From positions 1 to 64,000 of the forward strand of contig JAYYZV010000155.1 in the NCBI GenBank assembly GCA_036339975.1: a stretch of DNA of 64,000 nucleotides, written 5' to 3'. Source of the stretch: UBA830 sp036339975 (GTDB lineage: Bacteria > Pseudomonadota > Alphaproteobacteria > MPNO01 > UBA830). Position numbers and translations under genes: made by a program. Positions 1 to 8,617 of this stretch are shown here, in pieces (positions within the stretch are counted from its first letter, which is position 1; each line of letters starts with the position of its first letter). The notes below the pieces were generated by a model. The model did not search any database. It saw only the letters and a list, made by a program, of their open reading frames with translations, and had not been told where the DNA came from.

Positions 1-87
1 TTTTGCAACATCGTCGGATTGCGCTCCACCTAACAAAAGCAGCGCCAAAAATACAAAAATAACCATAACATACGGAATTTTATTCAT
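1..87 (-). CDS. Start of an exported protein, cut by the left edge
   Basis: The minus strand opens with an ATG at 87-85 and stays open to the window edge, giving 29 residues. They read as a signal peptide: MNK start, a long hydrophobic run (about residues 6-20), then GGAQSDD, a plausible processing region. No family can be assigned from so little. The product would be secreted, periplasmic or membrane-anchored. No clear Shine-Dalgarno sequence lies before the ATG, so the start is moderately supported. It is divergent from the CoA-transferase genes across an AT-rich intergenic region. Confidence 0.5.
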   Translation of the reverse strand, partial: MNKIPYVMVIFVFLALLLLGGAQSDDVAK

Positions 88-392
88 AATCTAATACCGG
101 ACTATTTCTTTAGAGCTATATTGATCTATGTCTTCCTCTACATAACGTCAATAAAATCCATCGATGGATATAATATCGTATGACTAGGCGATCGTATTTA
201 ATCCGCCCATGATATCAGGATACGAGAAGGGATGAATAAAGGACGGGTAAAACCGTATGTCCCCGATTTTAAATGATCTTCCATGACATTAGTGTTTGGT
301 AGTGATCAACCAAAATATTAGTCAAAACATCAGAGCCTTATGAGTGCTCGCGCTGCTTGAGATGTCCGGGTGGTCTGCCATAAACTATCCAA
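88..392. other. AT-rich divergent intergenic region
   Basis: This 305-base stretch separates the minus-strand exported protein from the plus-strand CoA-transferase pair. It holds no convincing gene. It contains a perfect 14-bp palindrome directly followed by a TATAAT hexamer (listed separately). It should carry the promoters of both flanking genes. Confidence 0.6.
156..174 (+). promoter_or_regulatory. 14-bp palindrome abutting a TATAAT box
   Basis: ATCCATCGATGGAT at 156-169 is a perfect palindrome, and TATAAT occupies 169-174, sharing one base with it. No good -35 hexamer sits 17 bases upstream (the bases there are CGTCAA). A palindrome in the spacer beside a -10 box is the geometry of a repressor or activator site. 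Chance occurrence in AT-rich DNA cannot be excluded. Confidence 0.3.
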
Positions 393-1118
393 ATGATAGA
401 CAAAACAATTGAAACGCTCGCTGAGGCAGTTTCGTTGATTAAAGACGGTGCTGTAATTTTGGTTAGCGGTTTCGGGGAGTCGGGCAACCCCACCGAACTT
501 ACGCACGCGCTAATCGATCACGGCCCCCGCGAACTTACTCTTGTTAATAACAACGCCGGGAACGGACATGTCGGTCTAGCAGCGTTACTGGAAGCGGGGT
601 TGGTGAGCAAGATGATCTGTTCGTATCCGAGGTCCTCACATTCCGAAGTGTTCAACACCATGTACCGCGAGGGTCGGATAGAGCTTGAAGTAGTGCCTCA
701 GGGAACGCTGGCCGAGCGTATCCGTGCCGCGGGTGCCGGGATTGGTGGGTTTTATACACGAACGACGATTGGGACGTCCCTAGCAGAGGGAAAAGAACGC
801 CGTATCTATCGCGGTGAGGAATTCGTTCTTGAGGACCCGCTACACGCTGATTTTGCATTGGTAAAAGCAGACTTGGCCGATCGCTGGGGTAACCTGACTT
901 ATAGAATGGCCGCACGAAATTTTGGGCCCATCATGTGCACGGCGGCCAATACTACCATTGTACAGGCTCGAAAAATTGTCGATCTGGGGGATATCCCGCC
1001 GGAACAGGTCGTAACTCCGGGCATCTATGTTGACCGGGTCGTAGAAGTAACCAATCCTATTAGTGAACGCGAAATGATCGCAAAAGATATCCGCTATATC
1101 GGTGGAGAGGGGCCTTGA
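393..1118 (+). CDS. 3-oxoacid CoA-transferase subunit A (3-oxoadipate CoA-transferase-like)
   Basis: Alpha subunit (241 aa) of a family I CoA-transferase, which moves CoA from succinyl-CoA or a similar donor to a 3-oxoacid. The glycine-rich segment GFGESGNP (residues 26-33) replaces the more usual GFGLCGIPE of acetoacetate-type enzymes. The next motif NNNAGNGHVG (about 52-61) is typical of the family. The length fits a separate A subunit (PcaI, ScoA or AtoD size). Its stop overlaps the TTG start of subunit B, so the pair is translationally coupled. The B-subunit sequence favours a PcaIJ-type enzyme of the beta-ketoadipate pathway, but the substrate is not proven. Confidence 0.9.
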   Translation: MIDKTIETLAEAVSLIKDGAVILVSGFGESGNPTELTHALIDHGPRELTLVNNNAGNGHVGLAALLEAGLVSKMICSYPRSSHSEVFNTMYREGRIELEVVPQGTLAERIRAAGAGIGGFYTRTTIGTSLAEGKERRIYRGEEFVLEDPLHADFALVKADLADRWGNLTYRMAARNFGPIMCTAANTTIVQARKIVDLGDIPPEQVVTPGIYVDRVVEVTNPISEREMIAKDIRYIGGEGP

Positions 1119-1792
1119 CTGAAATTCTCAGCCGCGAACAGGTGGCGTGGCGTCTCGCACAGGATATAGGTGATGGTAGTTACGTGAACCTCGGCATCGG
1201 TATGCCCGAAATTGTCGCCAATTATATTCCAGATGGAAGGGAAATCGTTTTTCATAGTGAAAACGGCATTCTGGGAATGGGGCCAGAACCCGCTGCTATC
1301 GAAATAGAATACGACCTTATAAATGCTGGCAAGAAACCGGTAACTATACTTCCTGGTGGGGCCTTTTTTCATCACGCGGATTCGTTCGGCATGATAAGGG
1401 GTGGGCACATAGATATATGCGTTCTCGGCGCCTTCCAGGTTTCCGCAAAGGGAGATCTCGCAAACTGGTCAACTGGCGGACCGGATGCGGTACCGTCAGT
1501 CGGTGGAGCGATGGATCTTGCGTTGGGTGCGCAGCGGGTATTGGTAATGACAGATCACAACACTAAAAATGGCGACTTTAAGATAGTTGAGGAATGCACC
1601 TATCCGCCGACGGGCCTTGGGGTGGTTGGTACTGTTTGCACTGACATCGCGGTCATCGATATTTCGGCCGACGGGCCGGTCGTACGCGAAAAGGTGTCGG
1701 GTCTTTCGTTTGACGATTTACAATCCCGGACGGGGGCTAGGCTTCTCGGGGTTGAGAGCTGCGGCGAACTAAAAGTTCCCGTTCTGGATTAG
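1115..1792 (+). CDS. 3-oxoacid CoA-transferase subunit B (3-oxoadipate CoA-transferase-like)
   Basis: Beta subunit (225 aa), carrying the catalytic glutamate that forms the glutamyl-CoA thioester: Glu49 in SENGILGMG. The later segment MTDHNTKNGDFKIVEECTYP followed by TGLGVV resembles PcaJ and related enzymes. The start is TTG at 1115, giving a TTGA overlap with the stop of subunit A. Together the subunits form an A2B2-type transferase in the cytoplasm. The neighbouring lactonase remnant, AhpD-like protein and SDR suggest this end of the window once belonged to an aromatic-acid degradation set. Acetoacetate or another 3-oxoacid remains possible as substrate. Confidence 0.9.
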   Translation: MTEILSREQVAWRLAQDIGDGSYVNLGIGMPEIVANYIPDGREIVFHSENGILGMGPEPAAIEIEYDLINAGKKPVTILPGGAFFHHADSFGMIRGGHIDICVLGAFQVSAKGDLANWSTGGPDAVPSVGGAMDLALGAQRVLVMTDHNTKNGDFKIVEECTYPPTGLGVVGTVCTDIAVIDISADGPVVREKVSGLSFDDLQSRTGARLLGVESCGELKVPVLD

Positions 1793-1854
1793 TTGTTGTC
1801 AACCTCACTTGTCCGAAAAAAACAGTGGCCCGTTTTCTCAGCGATAAATTTGCT

Positions 1855-2502
1855 TCATTTGAAATCGAACAGTCGTAGTGGATTCTGCACCAAGACCTGA
1901 TGTCGGTCGTCCTCGTTTGGCAACAGATGTGGGATTATGGCCACGAGCTCGCCGGTATCGTGCTGGTCACCAATGTTATATCGCTGGGAATGCGGCCAGT
2001 CTGTACCCCAGAGAATACGGTTCGGTGCCGACGTAACAAGTGCCTCCGCGAACTCCGGCGCATCCATATAAGGTGGGCCCAAAGATGAGCAGCGATCGAT
2101 ACAGGAAATCTTGGCTCAGATATGCGCGTTGCCCCGCAAAAGTTCTAAAAGTTTTGTGGACGCCGGCTGACTCAGGCCATCCCCAAAGTCAATTCCGGAA
2201 TAGTGATCTATTATTGTAGGTGTTTCATGCTGGCCAGCCAGCTCGCGTTTTGGATAAGGCCGTCTGGCTTGGTGTGAATTGTTAGGGAGCAGCCACTATC
2301 CATCACCATGCTGGTTACTCGTTCGATCAAGGACAGGTTTCTGGTCCCGCCGCTTTCCGCGACCATGTTGAAACGCGCACCTCGAATGCCGCTTTCGTGG
2401 AGTTTGTCTATATCCACATCCGAAAACATGAAGATGCGCGTCTACAGAACCTGGCGGCAACATATAAGACGGCTTCCGCGGGTTGGGGGTGTTGGAAAGC
2501 AA
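1855..2502 (-). pseudogene. Broken amidohydrolase, 2-pyrone-4,6-dicarboxylate lactonase (LigI)-like
   Basis: Three minus-strand fragments reassemble one amidohydrolase family 2 protein. The N-terminal piece starts at TTG 2502 and has SNTPNPRKP and the metal motif GSVDAHLHVFG. Just after HVF, near 2418-2424, the reading jumps frame and lands in SDVDIDKLHESGIRGARFN, so about 60-70 codons of the usual lactonase (roughly 280-295 aa) are gone. A second frameshift lies near 2215, where the expected PTIIDH segment is in another frame. A TGA at 2118-2116 replaces the expected Trp in HI*AKIS. The C-terminal piece then has RILWGTDWPH and ends at 1855. Deletion, frameshift and nonsense together mean the gene is dead. 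In its intact form it would hydrolyse the pyrone lactone of the protocatechuate 4,5-cleavage pathway or a related lactone. Confidence 0.85.
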
Positions 2503-2623
2503 TATGGCAGATCGCCTGATCCGGTCATCTATCTTATCCCGGACTCAATTCTTTAGCTTAGTCGTGACCAGTCTTTGATGGCAGAATATGCTACGCTTCA
2601 ACGTTAACGAAAGGAAAAATAAA

Positions 2624-3226
2624 ATGGCTCGGGTAAAACCCATCCAACGGGCGGAGGCGCCTGACTTAGAGGACGTTTTCAGCCGTGCGGAGCAGGCGCT
2701 TGGTTTTGTACCTAACAGCTTTTTTGCGATGGGACGTTCCCCCGGTATCCTGCGCGCTTTTACGCGACTAGCGCGGGAGGTGATAGGCGTCCCTGGCAAG
2801 GTGCCGTTGCCATTGAAGCGGATGGCCGGATATATGGCTAGCCGCTCCGCAGGTTGCATGTATTGTTCATCCCATACGGCGGAGTCCGCAAGTGTTGTCG
2901 ATGGAGTTCCGCCAGAAAAGGTAGCGGCGATTTGGAATTACGAAACGAACGATCAGTTCGATGACGCGGAGCGGGCAGTTCTCCGAATGGCACAGGGCGC
3001 CGGGACATCGCCCAATGCCGTATCCGATCAAGATATGGAAGAGCTTCACAAATACTTTGATGATGACCAGATCGTCGAATTGGTTGCTGTGGTCTGTTTG
3101 TTCGGCTGGCTCAACCGTTGGAACGACACAATGGCCACTGATCTTGAGCCGCGGCCGCTAGAATTTGGGCTGTCCAACCTGTCCGACAGCGGTTGGGCGC
3201 CCGGCAAACATGCGACTGAAGTTTGA
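2624..3226 (+). CDS. Carboxymuconolactone decarboxylase / AhpD-like protein
   Basis: A 200-residue protein of the CMD / AhpD fold. The family signature is Cys78-x-x-Cys81-x-x-His84 (GCMYCSSH), the redox and proton-relay site of AhpD-type members. True gamma-carboxymuconolactone decarboxylases usually lack this CxxC, so a peroxidase-like or unknown role is likelier than decarboxylation. The ATG at 2624 is chosen over an upstream in-frame ATG at 2588 because AAGGA at 2611-2615 sits eight bases before it. The gene ends four bases before the GTG of the following SDR gene, so the two form an operon. Function beyond the fold is not known. Confidence 0.8.
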   Translation: MARVKPIQRAEAPDLEDVFSRAEQALGFVPNSFFAMGRSPGILRAFTRLAREVIGVPGKVPLPLKRMAGYMASRSAGCMYCSSHTAESASVVDGVPPEKVAAIWNYETNDQFDDAERAVLRMAQGAGTSPNAVSDQDMEELHKYFDDDQIVELVAVVCLFGWLNRWNDTMATDLEPRPLEFGLSNLSDSGWAPGKHATEV

Positions 3227-3229
3227 TCC

Positions 3230-4078
3230 GTGAAGTATTCGCCCAGCTCCGGACCTCAGGGCCCGGAGGCATATCCGTCTCTCTCTGGGCGTCCGGTGAT
3301 CGTAACCGGGGGTGGGCAAGGCATAGGTCGCTACCTTGCGCTGGCCTTGGCCGAGCGGGGCGCGCTCGTCGTGATCACAGCTGCTCGGGATCCATCCTCT
3401 CTGGATGAATCTGTTGCTCTGGCAGCAGGGTTGGATGGCGAGGTGGTCCCCTTGGTGGCAGATATACGCGATTTGAAAGATTGCGAGCGGACGCTGGCGT
3501 TTGCAATCTCGGAATTCGGTGGAGTACAGGCATTGGTAAATAACGCGGCACGCGGTATCGCCTATGTCCGAGAAACCACCGGTGGCGGGCCGGTGCCGTT
3601 TTGGGAAACCGACCGTTTTCGCTGGGCTGAAACCATGGTGACTAACGTCGTCGGCCCATTTCAGATGAGCGCCGTGGTAGGGGCGTATATGACCGAAATC
3701 GGGTTCGGACGGATCATAAATGTGTCGACCAGCGACCGGTCTATGGTACGTGAGATGAATTCGCCCTACGGCCCCTCTAAGGCCGCGCTAGAGGCGATGA
3801 GTGTAGTCTGGGCAAAAGAGGGAGCTGCCAGCGGTATAGCCGTCAACGTGCTGTTGCCAGGCGGAGCGACAGAAACCCGAATGGTAACTGGCGTTTCTCA
3901 ACGTGCTCCGCTTCCACCGGATATTATGAATGCATCAATCTTGTGGCTGTGTTCCGATGGGTCAAATGGCTATACGGGTGGCCGCTATAAGGCGGATGAA
4001 TGGGATATTACGCTGGAGCCAGAACAGGCGGCGGCTGGCGCTCGCCAAGCATCACATGATCTACCTGTAGTCATGTAG
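3230..4078 (+). CDS. Short-chain dehydrogenase/reductase
   Basis: Classical SDR of 282 aa with a GTG start. The Rossmann motif TGGGQGIG is at residues 26-33, NNAA at 104-107, a serine in NVSTS (166/168), and the YxxxK pair Tyr180/Lys184 (YGPSK). An NAD(P)-dependent oxidoreductase acting on an alcohol or ketone in the cytoplasm is expected. The N-terminal 20 residues are a short Pro/Ser/Gly-rich lead-in. The start is three bases after the AhpD-like gene, so the pair is co-transcribed. The substrate is not deducible; the context suggests a ring-derived or acyl intermediate. It converges with the DMT transporter gene, only four bases apart. Confidence 0.88.
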   Translation: MKYSPSSGPQGPEAYPSLSGRPVIVTGGGQGIGRYLALALAERGALVVITAARDPSSLDESVALAAGLDGEVVPLVADIRDLKDCERTLAFAISEFGGVQALVNNAARGIAYVRETTGGGPVPFWETDRFRWAETMVTNVVGPFQMSAVVGAYMTEIGFGRIINVSTSDRSMVREMNSPYGPSKAALEAMSVVWAKEGAASGIAVNVLLPGGATETRMVTGVSQRAPLPPDIMNASILWLCSDGSNGYTGGRYKADEWDITLEPEQAAAGARQASHDLPVVM

Positions 4079-4082
4079 GGGG

Positions 4083-4952
4083 CTACTCCCGGGTCTCTCG
4101 GTGCCAAATATACAGACCGCTGCCAATCACGATTGCCGTTCCGAGGATTGAGTACCCATCCGGGATCTGTTCAAAAACAATGATGCTCAAGATAGTAACC
4201 CAGATAATTTGAGTATAGAGGAACGGCGAAAGCGTGGATATTGCCGCAACTTCGAACGCGCGAATTAGCAAATAATGGCCAAATCCGAATAGCGCGCCGG
4301 TCCCGACCATTATTGCCCATGCTTGTGCATCCGGCGCCTTCCAAACAAAAGGGGTAATACAGGACATCACAATGACGCCTACTGTCGATGTCCAGAACAG
4401 GCTTGTTTTCGTGTCTTCTGTTCTACCGGCAATACGGGTCATAATCTGATATGAAGCGTAGCAAATGGCCGTACCTAGGGGCAGAATTGCAGCCCAGTGC
4501 ATCATTCCCATACCCGGCCGGATGATAACTAGTACACCTAAGAGGCCAACAAATATTGCTGCCCAGCGGCGCCGTCCGACTTTTTCGCCAAGAAAAGGGA
4601 TTGATAATGCCGTGACGATAAGTGGTGCGGCGAAGTTGATAGCGACCGCGTCTGGCAGGGACAGGTAGATCAGCGCCGTAAAAAAAGTGATGGTTCCCAG
4701 CATCAGCGTGACAGATCGCGCGATGTGTAAAAACGGCCGCGAAGTTTTCATCTGGCTAACGATCCCTGAACGGGAAAATATTGCAAGGAAGACCAGCGCG
4801 TGAAAGACGTAGCGCGCCCATACGACCTGCATAATATGATAATCTGCGGCCAGTATTTTCACACATGCCTCGCCCAATGCGAAAAACGCGATACCCGAAC
4901 ACAGCAGAAAAATGCCGAGGCGCGGGTTTTGAACTCTTGGGCCTACGTCCAT
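4083..4952 (-). CDS. DMT superfamily transporter, EamA type
   Basis: Inner-membrane protein (289 aa from ATG 4952) with about ten hydrophobic segments in two EamA repeats, as in drug/metabolite transporters of the RhaT/YdcZ group. Landmarks include VWARYVFHALVFL in repeat 1 and a conserved Pro in SLPDAVAINFAAPLIV. A TTG start at 4991 would add 13 polar residues and cannot be excluded; neither start has a strong ribosome site. Such carriers export amino acids, nucleosides or metabolites, and the substrate here is unknown. A second EamA gene lies at 48891. Confidence 0.85.
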   Translation of the reverse strand: MDVGPRVQNPRLGIFLLCSGIAFFALGEACVKILAADYHIMQVVWARYVFHALVFLAIFSRSGIVSQMKTSRPFLHIARSVTLMLGTITFFTALIYLSLPDAVAINFAAPLIVTALSIPFLGEKVGRRRWAAIFVGLLGVLVIIRPGMGMMHWAAILPLGTAICYASYQIMTRIAGRTEDTKTSLFWTSTVGVIVMSCITPFVWKAPDAQAWAIMVGTGALFGFGHYLLIRAFEVAAISTLSPFLYTQIIWVTILSIIVFEQIPDGYSILGTAIVIGSGLYIWHRETRE

Positions 4953-5093
4953 AAGTCGCTTATGATGGTCGTCCGCACACTTACCCCGCAATCTCTACGA
5001 TGTCTCGTTGACCGGTGACTTGGTTTCCTAACCTGAGAAATTTGCGCATTACATCGGAGAAAAACCTGCATTGAGCCTTCTTCGTTAAAGATT

Positions 5094-5417
5094 CTATTGT
5101 AGAATCGACATTTGGGTTGGGGTGAGGCGGGTCACCACCATTGCTTCGCGGTTCAGCATTGAGGATAGCCGTGGGCTAACATCCTCATTCCAGTAGTCGC
5201 TGCCATACACCTCGTCGTAGAGGCGCTCGCGTTCTGCCTCGTTCTCGAAACGGCGGATCCAGACGTATACCGTGTCGTCCTCCTCGCCGCGGAAACTACC
5301 GGCAATCACCATGCCTTTGGCAACCTGGAAGGGGATAATCTCTTCATGCATCACCTTCAGCCAGTTTTCCATCTGTCCTTCGAGAACTGTGTATTGCCTT
5401 AGTTCATAAAATGCCAT
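5094..5417 (-). CDS. NIPSNAP family protein
   Basis: A 107-residue protein opening with MAFYELRQYTVLEGQ, typical of the NIPSNAP family (a small dimeric alpha/beta-barrel fold). These proteins are common beside catabolic genes in alphaproteobacteria, but no reaction is established. The length is normal for single-domain bacterial members. It is divergent from the FkbM methyltransferase gene and lies upstream of the EamA gene on the same strand, about 140 bases away, so it may or may not share a transcript. Confidence 0.8.
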   Translation of the reverse strand: MAFYELRQYTVLEGQMENWLKVMHEEIIPFQVAKGMVIAGSFRGEEDDTVYVWIRRFENEAERERLYDEVYGSDYWNEDVSPRLSSMLNREAMVVTRLTPTQMSILQ

Positions 5418-5583
5418 CAGTCGTTTCTCCCTTGTTAATGTCTCTTATTCGTCCACCATGCTCGTCACGTCAATATTGGTGGCGGGCATCCAGAGCTGAA
5501 GAATCCCAAGTGACGTTACCCCCGTATACAGGCTACCATGAAGGGAGATACTGTCACCCCATCCGAAAATCGGATACCCATTT

Positions 5584-6546
5584 ATGAAACCCAACTTGTT
5601 TGCCGGCTCGCAACTCGCCCCCGTCTTCCGGGAGTGCGCTTTCTGCCTTTGGGATGTCGGTGCGCGCGGTGGCGTGGACCCAATATTCGCACCGTTTGCA
5701 TTTGCGATTGACGCGGTCGGATTCGAGCCAGATCCGCCGGCTTTTGCAGAGTTATCTTCCTCAGGGCGATGGCGCAGCGAGAAGTTTTTCGAGACGGCCC
5801 TTGGCGGTCCCGACACTGGTTCCACTCTGAATATCACTAGTGACCCGGCCGGCGCGTCCTTTCTGAAACATGATGTGGCAATAGGTGTCCGTTATGGTCT
5901 TGACGATTTGTTCCAGGTTAGGCGTACCGTCGAAATTCCTACCGTGACGATTGACCACGCAATGGCTGAGCTGGGCGTACCGGCGCCCACCCTTCTGAAA
6001 CTCGACGTAGAAGGTCTGGAACTCGATATTCTAAAGGGTGCTGCTGAGGCGTTGAAAGGTGTCGTCGCGATAAAGCTCGAAGCCGGTTTTATGCGCCACC
6101 GATTTGGCCAGCCGCTGGTGGGCGAAGTGATCGCATTTCTAGAATGTCATGGTCTTTATGCCGTCGATCTGGTTGACCAGATGCGCTGGCGCAAGCGGCC
6201 TTGGGCCGGGGATCCATATTCCGTAAAGGGGACACCCCCCTATTCGCGGGGTAGGTTGGCACAGGCGGACATCATATTTCTGCGCGAACCGCGGACAATA
6301 ACACCCGGCATGGCAAGGCCAGCCGCATTAGCCGCCATCGGTCTTGGCTACTTCGATCACGGTTTAGAGTTATTGCGCGAAGGCAGCGACGAAGACGATA
6401 ACTTCCTGCAAAATGCGATTTCTATAGCATCCAAACTCTATGCGCGCGCGCGGGGGCGACAAGAACTTCGAGACAGTATCATCCATATTTCCCGACTTGT
6501 GCGATCGCTAACAGTTGGCCTGAATGTACCGCCGCGGAATTCCTGA
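5584..6546 (+). CDS. FkbM family methyltransferase
   Basis: SAM-dependent O-methyltransferase, 320 aa. The family landmarks are WDVGARGG (residues 23-30, SAM-binding glycine loop), GFEPD (46-50, acidic residue at the end of beta 2) and LKLDVEG (138-144). FkbM proteins methylate hydroxyls of sugars, polyketides or glycans. The C-terminal third (after about residue 230) is unusual for the core domain and has a helical, charged tail. No clear ribosome site precedes the ATG. No glycan genes are adjacent, so the target is unknown. Confidence 0.82.
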   Translation: MKPNLFAGSQLAPVFRECAFCLWDVGARGGVDPIFAPFAFAIDAVGFEPDPPAFAELSSSGRWRSEKFFETALGGPDTGSTLNITSDPAGASFLKHDVAIGVRYGLDDLFQVRRTVEIPTVTIDHAMAELGVPAPTLLKLDVEGLELDILKGAAEALKGVVAIKLEAGFMRHRFGQPLVGEVIAFLECHGLYAVDLVDQMRWRKRPWAGDPYSVKGTPPYSRGRLAQADIIFLREPRTITPGMARPAALAAIGLGYFDHGLELLREGSDEDDNFLQNAISIASKLYARARGRQELRDSIIHISRLVRSLTVGLNVPPRNS

Positions 6547-6636
6547 AATGTCTGATTTTGTTTTGAAAATTGCTTAGGGGAGAGGTTGCTAACCTTGGGC
6601 TTCTGCATTCCAAATACAGTGACGCTGAAAAATTAA

Positions 6637-8142
6637 CTACCTCTCTCGAGTGGCCGCCTTATTTCTTCGAATTATCAACAGTAAAGGGATCGGTATAAGG
6701 GCACCTAGCGCATATAGAATAAAAGAATTTAAGTAACCAATCATAACCGCCTGATTGCCGATCTCTTGTGCCAATGAAATAAGCCCGTTTGGTGTGTCCA
6801 AATTCATGAATTCTTCTACGCCGGGTCGCGCGAGAAGTTCATTATAAGAATTTGCTATTTCTGACAGCTCCGAGTGGTTCACCTTGCTTGTTCTGAGAAC
6901 CACCATCACGTTGAGAGCTATAAAAATGCTACTCCCATAGTTTCGTATCAGATGGAAAAAGGCAGTACCGTCCGCCATAAGGTTTTCCCGAAGTGTGGAA
7001 AAGGTGACTACCGAGAGTGGTACCCACAATAATCCGCAACCGATACCCTGCAGAATGCCAACCCAAGAGACGAACGAAACGGTTATATTGGCGTTGAAGC
7101 CCGCAGAGATTAATCCCGATAAACCAATTGCCACAAGACCCAGACCCATACTATAGCGAGGGTCGGTCTTTGTGATCCTTGGGGCTACCAGAAACCCTAG
7201 AAAGATTCCAACGCTTCGCATCGCGAGGATAAAGCCGATGTCTGAATCCGGATATCCCACATAATCTTGCAGCATCGTTGGTAGAAGAACTGTTGTGGTT
7301 ACATTAAGCATTCCGTACACAAAGACGAAAATTAGGCCGATAGCATAATTACGATCGGTAAAAAGGTATGGGTTAATGAAAGGGTTTTTGTGAAAAAAAG
7401 AATGTACTAGAAAAAAATAACAACTCAGTACCAATATCACCCCGAGAAGGATTATAAATTTACTCTCGAACCAGTCGAGGCGCTCACCTCGATCAAGAAT
7501 GATTTGCAAACACGATACAGCCAAAGACAGGGTCATAAACCCTACCCAATCAAGCTTGGAATGTCCGGTTCTCTCAACGTCTTTTATAAAAGCTATGACA
7601 CCAAGAAGTGCTGCGAGACACACCGGTAAGAGCAAATAAAAAGTCCATCGCCAGCTATATTCTTCTGACATATATCCGCCAAGCGCAGGAGCAAGGCCGG
7701 GTCCAATGACCACCGACATACCCCAGATACTCATAGCGATCGCTCGCTTGTCGGGTTCCTTATATGTGTTGAGGATAACTGCCTGAGCAATGGGTACCAA
7801 GGGGGCACCAAAGGCGCCCTGCCCAATCCGGTATAGCAATAGTGGTTCTAGTGAGCTTGTTATTGCGCACATATAGGTGGTTGCTGTGAACCCAACTATG
7901 CACCAAATCAGTGTATTGCGTTGCCCCCATTTTGCTACCAACCATCCAGTAAGCGGTGTTGCTACCGCCGTCGCCACTAAGTTCAGGGTGATTACCCATG
8001 AAATTTGATCCGGCGTCGCGGCCAGAGCACCCTGCATTTGTGGTAACGCGACGTTAACAATGGTTAATGCACATATGTAAACTGCGGTAACCAGCGACAT
8101 TACCAGTAGAACAATTACTTTCGGAATTCCCCGATCAGCCAT
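6637..8142 (-). CDS. MFS multidrug exporter, DHA2 (EmrB/QacA) type
   Basis: A 501-residue inner-membrane protein with about 14 hydrophobic segments. The N-terminal helix resembles EmrB-type antiporters, and motif A (GWLVAKWGQRNTL) and motif C (GMSVVIGPGLAPALGG) of drug:H+ antiporters are present. It probably exports toxic compounds using the proton gradient. EmrB proteins usually pair with a membrane-fusion EmrA subunit, and none is encoded nearby. A 21-bp inverted repeat lies 88-108 bases before the start codon and is a candidate operator, though no regulator gene is adjacent. The gene looks AT-richer than its neighbours, which could indicate transfer. Confidence 0.9.
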   Translation of the reverse strand: MADRGIPKVIVLLVMSLVTAVYICALTIVNVALPQMQGALAATPDQISWVITLNLVATAVATPLTGWLVAKWGQRNTLIWCIVGFTATTYMCAITSSLEPLLLYRIGQGAFGAPLVPIAQAVILNTYKEPDKRAIAMSIWGMSVVIGPGLAPALGGYMSEEYSWRWTFYLLLPVCLAALLGVIAFIKDVERTGHSKLDWVGFMTLSLAVSCLQIILDRGERLDWFESKFIILLGVILVLSCYFFLVHSFFHKNPFINPYLFTDRNYAIGLIFVFVYGMLNVTTTVLLPTMLQDYVGYPDSDIGFILAMRSVGIFLGFLVAPRITKTDPRYSMGLGLVAIGLSGLISAGFNANITVSFVSWVGILQGIGCGLLWVPLSVVTFSTLRENLMADGTAFFHLIRNYGSSIFIALNVMVVLRTSKVNHSELSEIANSYNELLARPGVEEFMNLDTPNGLISLAQEIGNQAVMIGYLNSFILYALGALIPIPLLLIIRRNKAATRER

Positions 8143-8229
8143 AAGAATTTTTATTGGTAGAACTCAGGTAACAAAGTTTGTCGGCCGTTTCCCGCTCTGA
8201 TCCACGTTCATAAGAGCTGCGGTCACACG

Positions 8230-8250
8230 ACTTGTTAATCGATAACAAGT
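8230..8250. promoter_or_regulatory. 21-bp inverted repeat, candidate operator of the DHA2 exporter
   Basis: Perfect 8-bp arms ACTTGTTA (8230-8237) and TAACAAGT (8243-8250) flank a 5-base centre ATCGA. The repeat sits in the intergenic region upstream of the minus-strand exporter. Size and symmetry match TetR- or MarR-type operators, which commonly control efflux genes. No -10/-35 pair is convincing around it, and the cognate regulator is not in the immediate neighbourhood. Confidence 0.45.
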
Positions 8251-8406
8251 TACATGGCCACAAGCCAGCCGGACGGTGGTAAAAAAGCTGAATTATATCT
8301 TTTGGCCAGTGCCACAGTATTCAAATTTGAATAAAGCCGGCCAGATCGGAGAAATGAACCGGCGGTTGCGAGCCGCGATATCTAATCGCCAAATTTGGAG
8401 GTTTTC

Positions 8407-8483
8407 TGGTCGGAGTGAGAGGATTCGAACCTCCGGCCCCTGCCTCCCGAAGACAGTGCTCTACCAGGCTGAGCTACACTCCG
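8407..8483 (-). tRNA. tRNA-Pro (anticodon CGG)
   Basis: The minus strand folds into a standard cloverleaf of 77 bases including an encoded CCA end. The acceptor stem CGGAGTG pairs with CACTCCG. The D arm contains AGCTCAGCCTGGTAGAGC. The anticodon stem CTGTC/GGCAG encloses loop TTCGGGA with anticodon CGG, and the T arm contains GGTTCGAATCC. It reads CCG proline codons. A promoter-like pair lies just upstream. Confidence 0.96.
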
Positions 8484-8498
8484 ACCGGAACCGGCGGG

Positions 8499-8527
8499 TT
8501 TATACCTCTAGCGACAGCGACCGGCAA
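8499..8527 (-). promoter_or_regulatory. Promoter of tRNA-Pro
   Basis: On the minus strand, TTGCCG (8527-8522) and TATAAA (8504-8499) are separated by exactly 17 bases. The -10 box ends 15 bases before the first tRNA base, a normal distance for a short 5' leader. Confidence 0.5.
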
Positions 8528-8617
8528 GCAATAGGAGGGTTTCCGTCGGCGGATTGTTGACTTGTCTCTGGCGTGGTTTCACTCTGCGAGTTGTGTTTCT
8601 TGAAGGAATTAACCAAC

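Noticed and set aside
5445..5837. 130-residue open frame on the minus strand opposite the FkbM methyltransferase
   Set aside because: It is antisense to a clear methyltransferase with catalytic motifs, shows no family resemblance and has no ribosome site, so it is a shadow frame.
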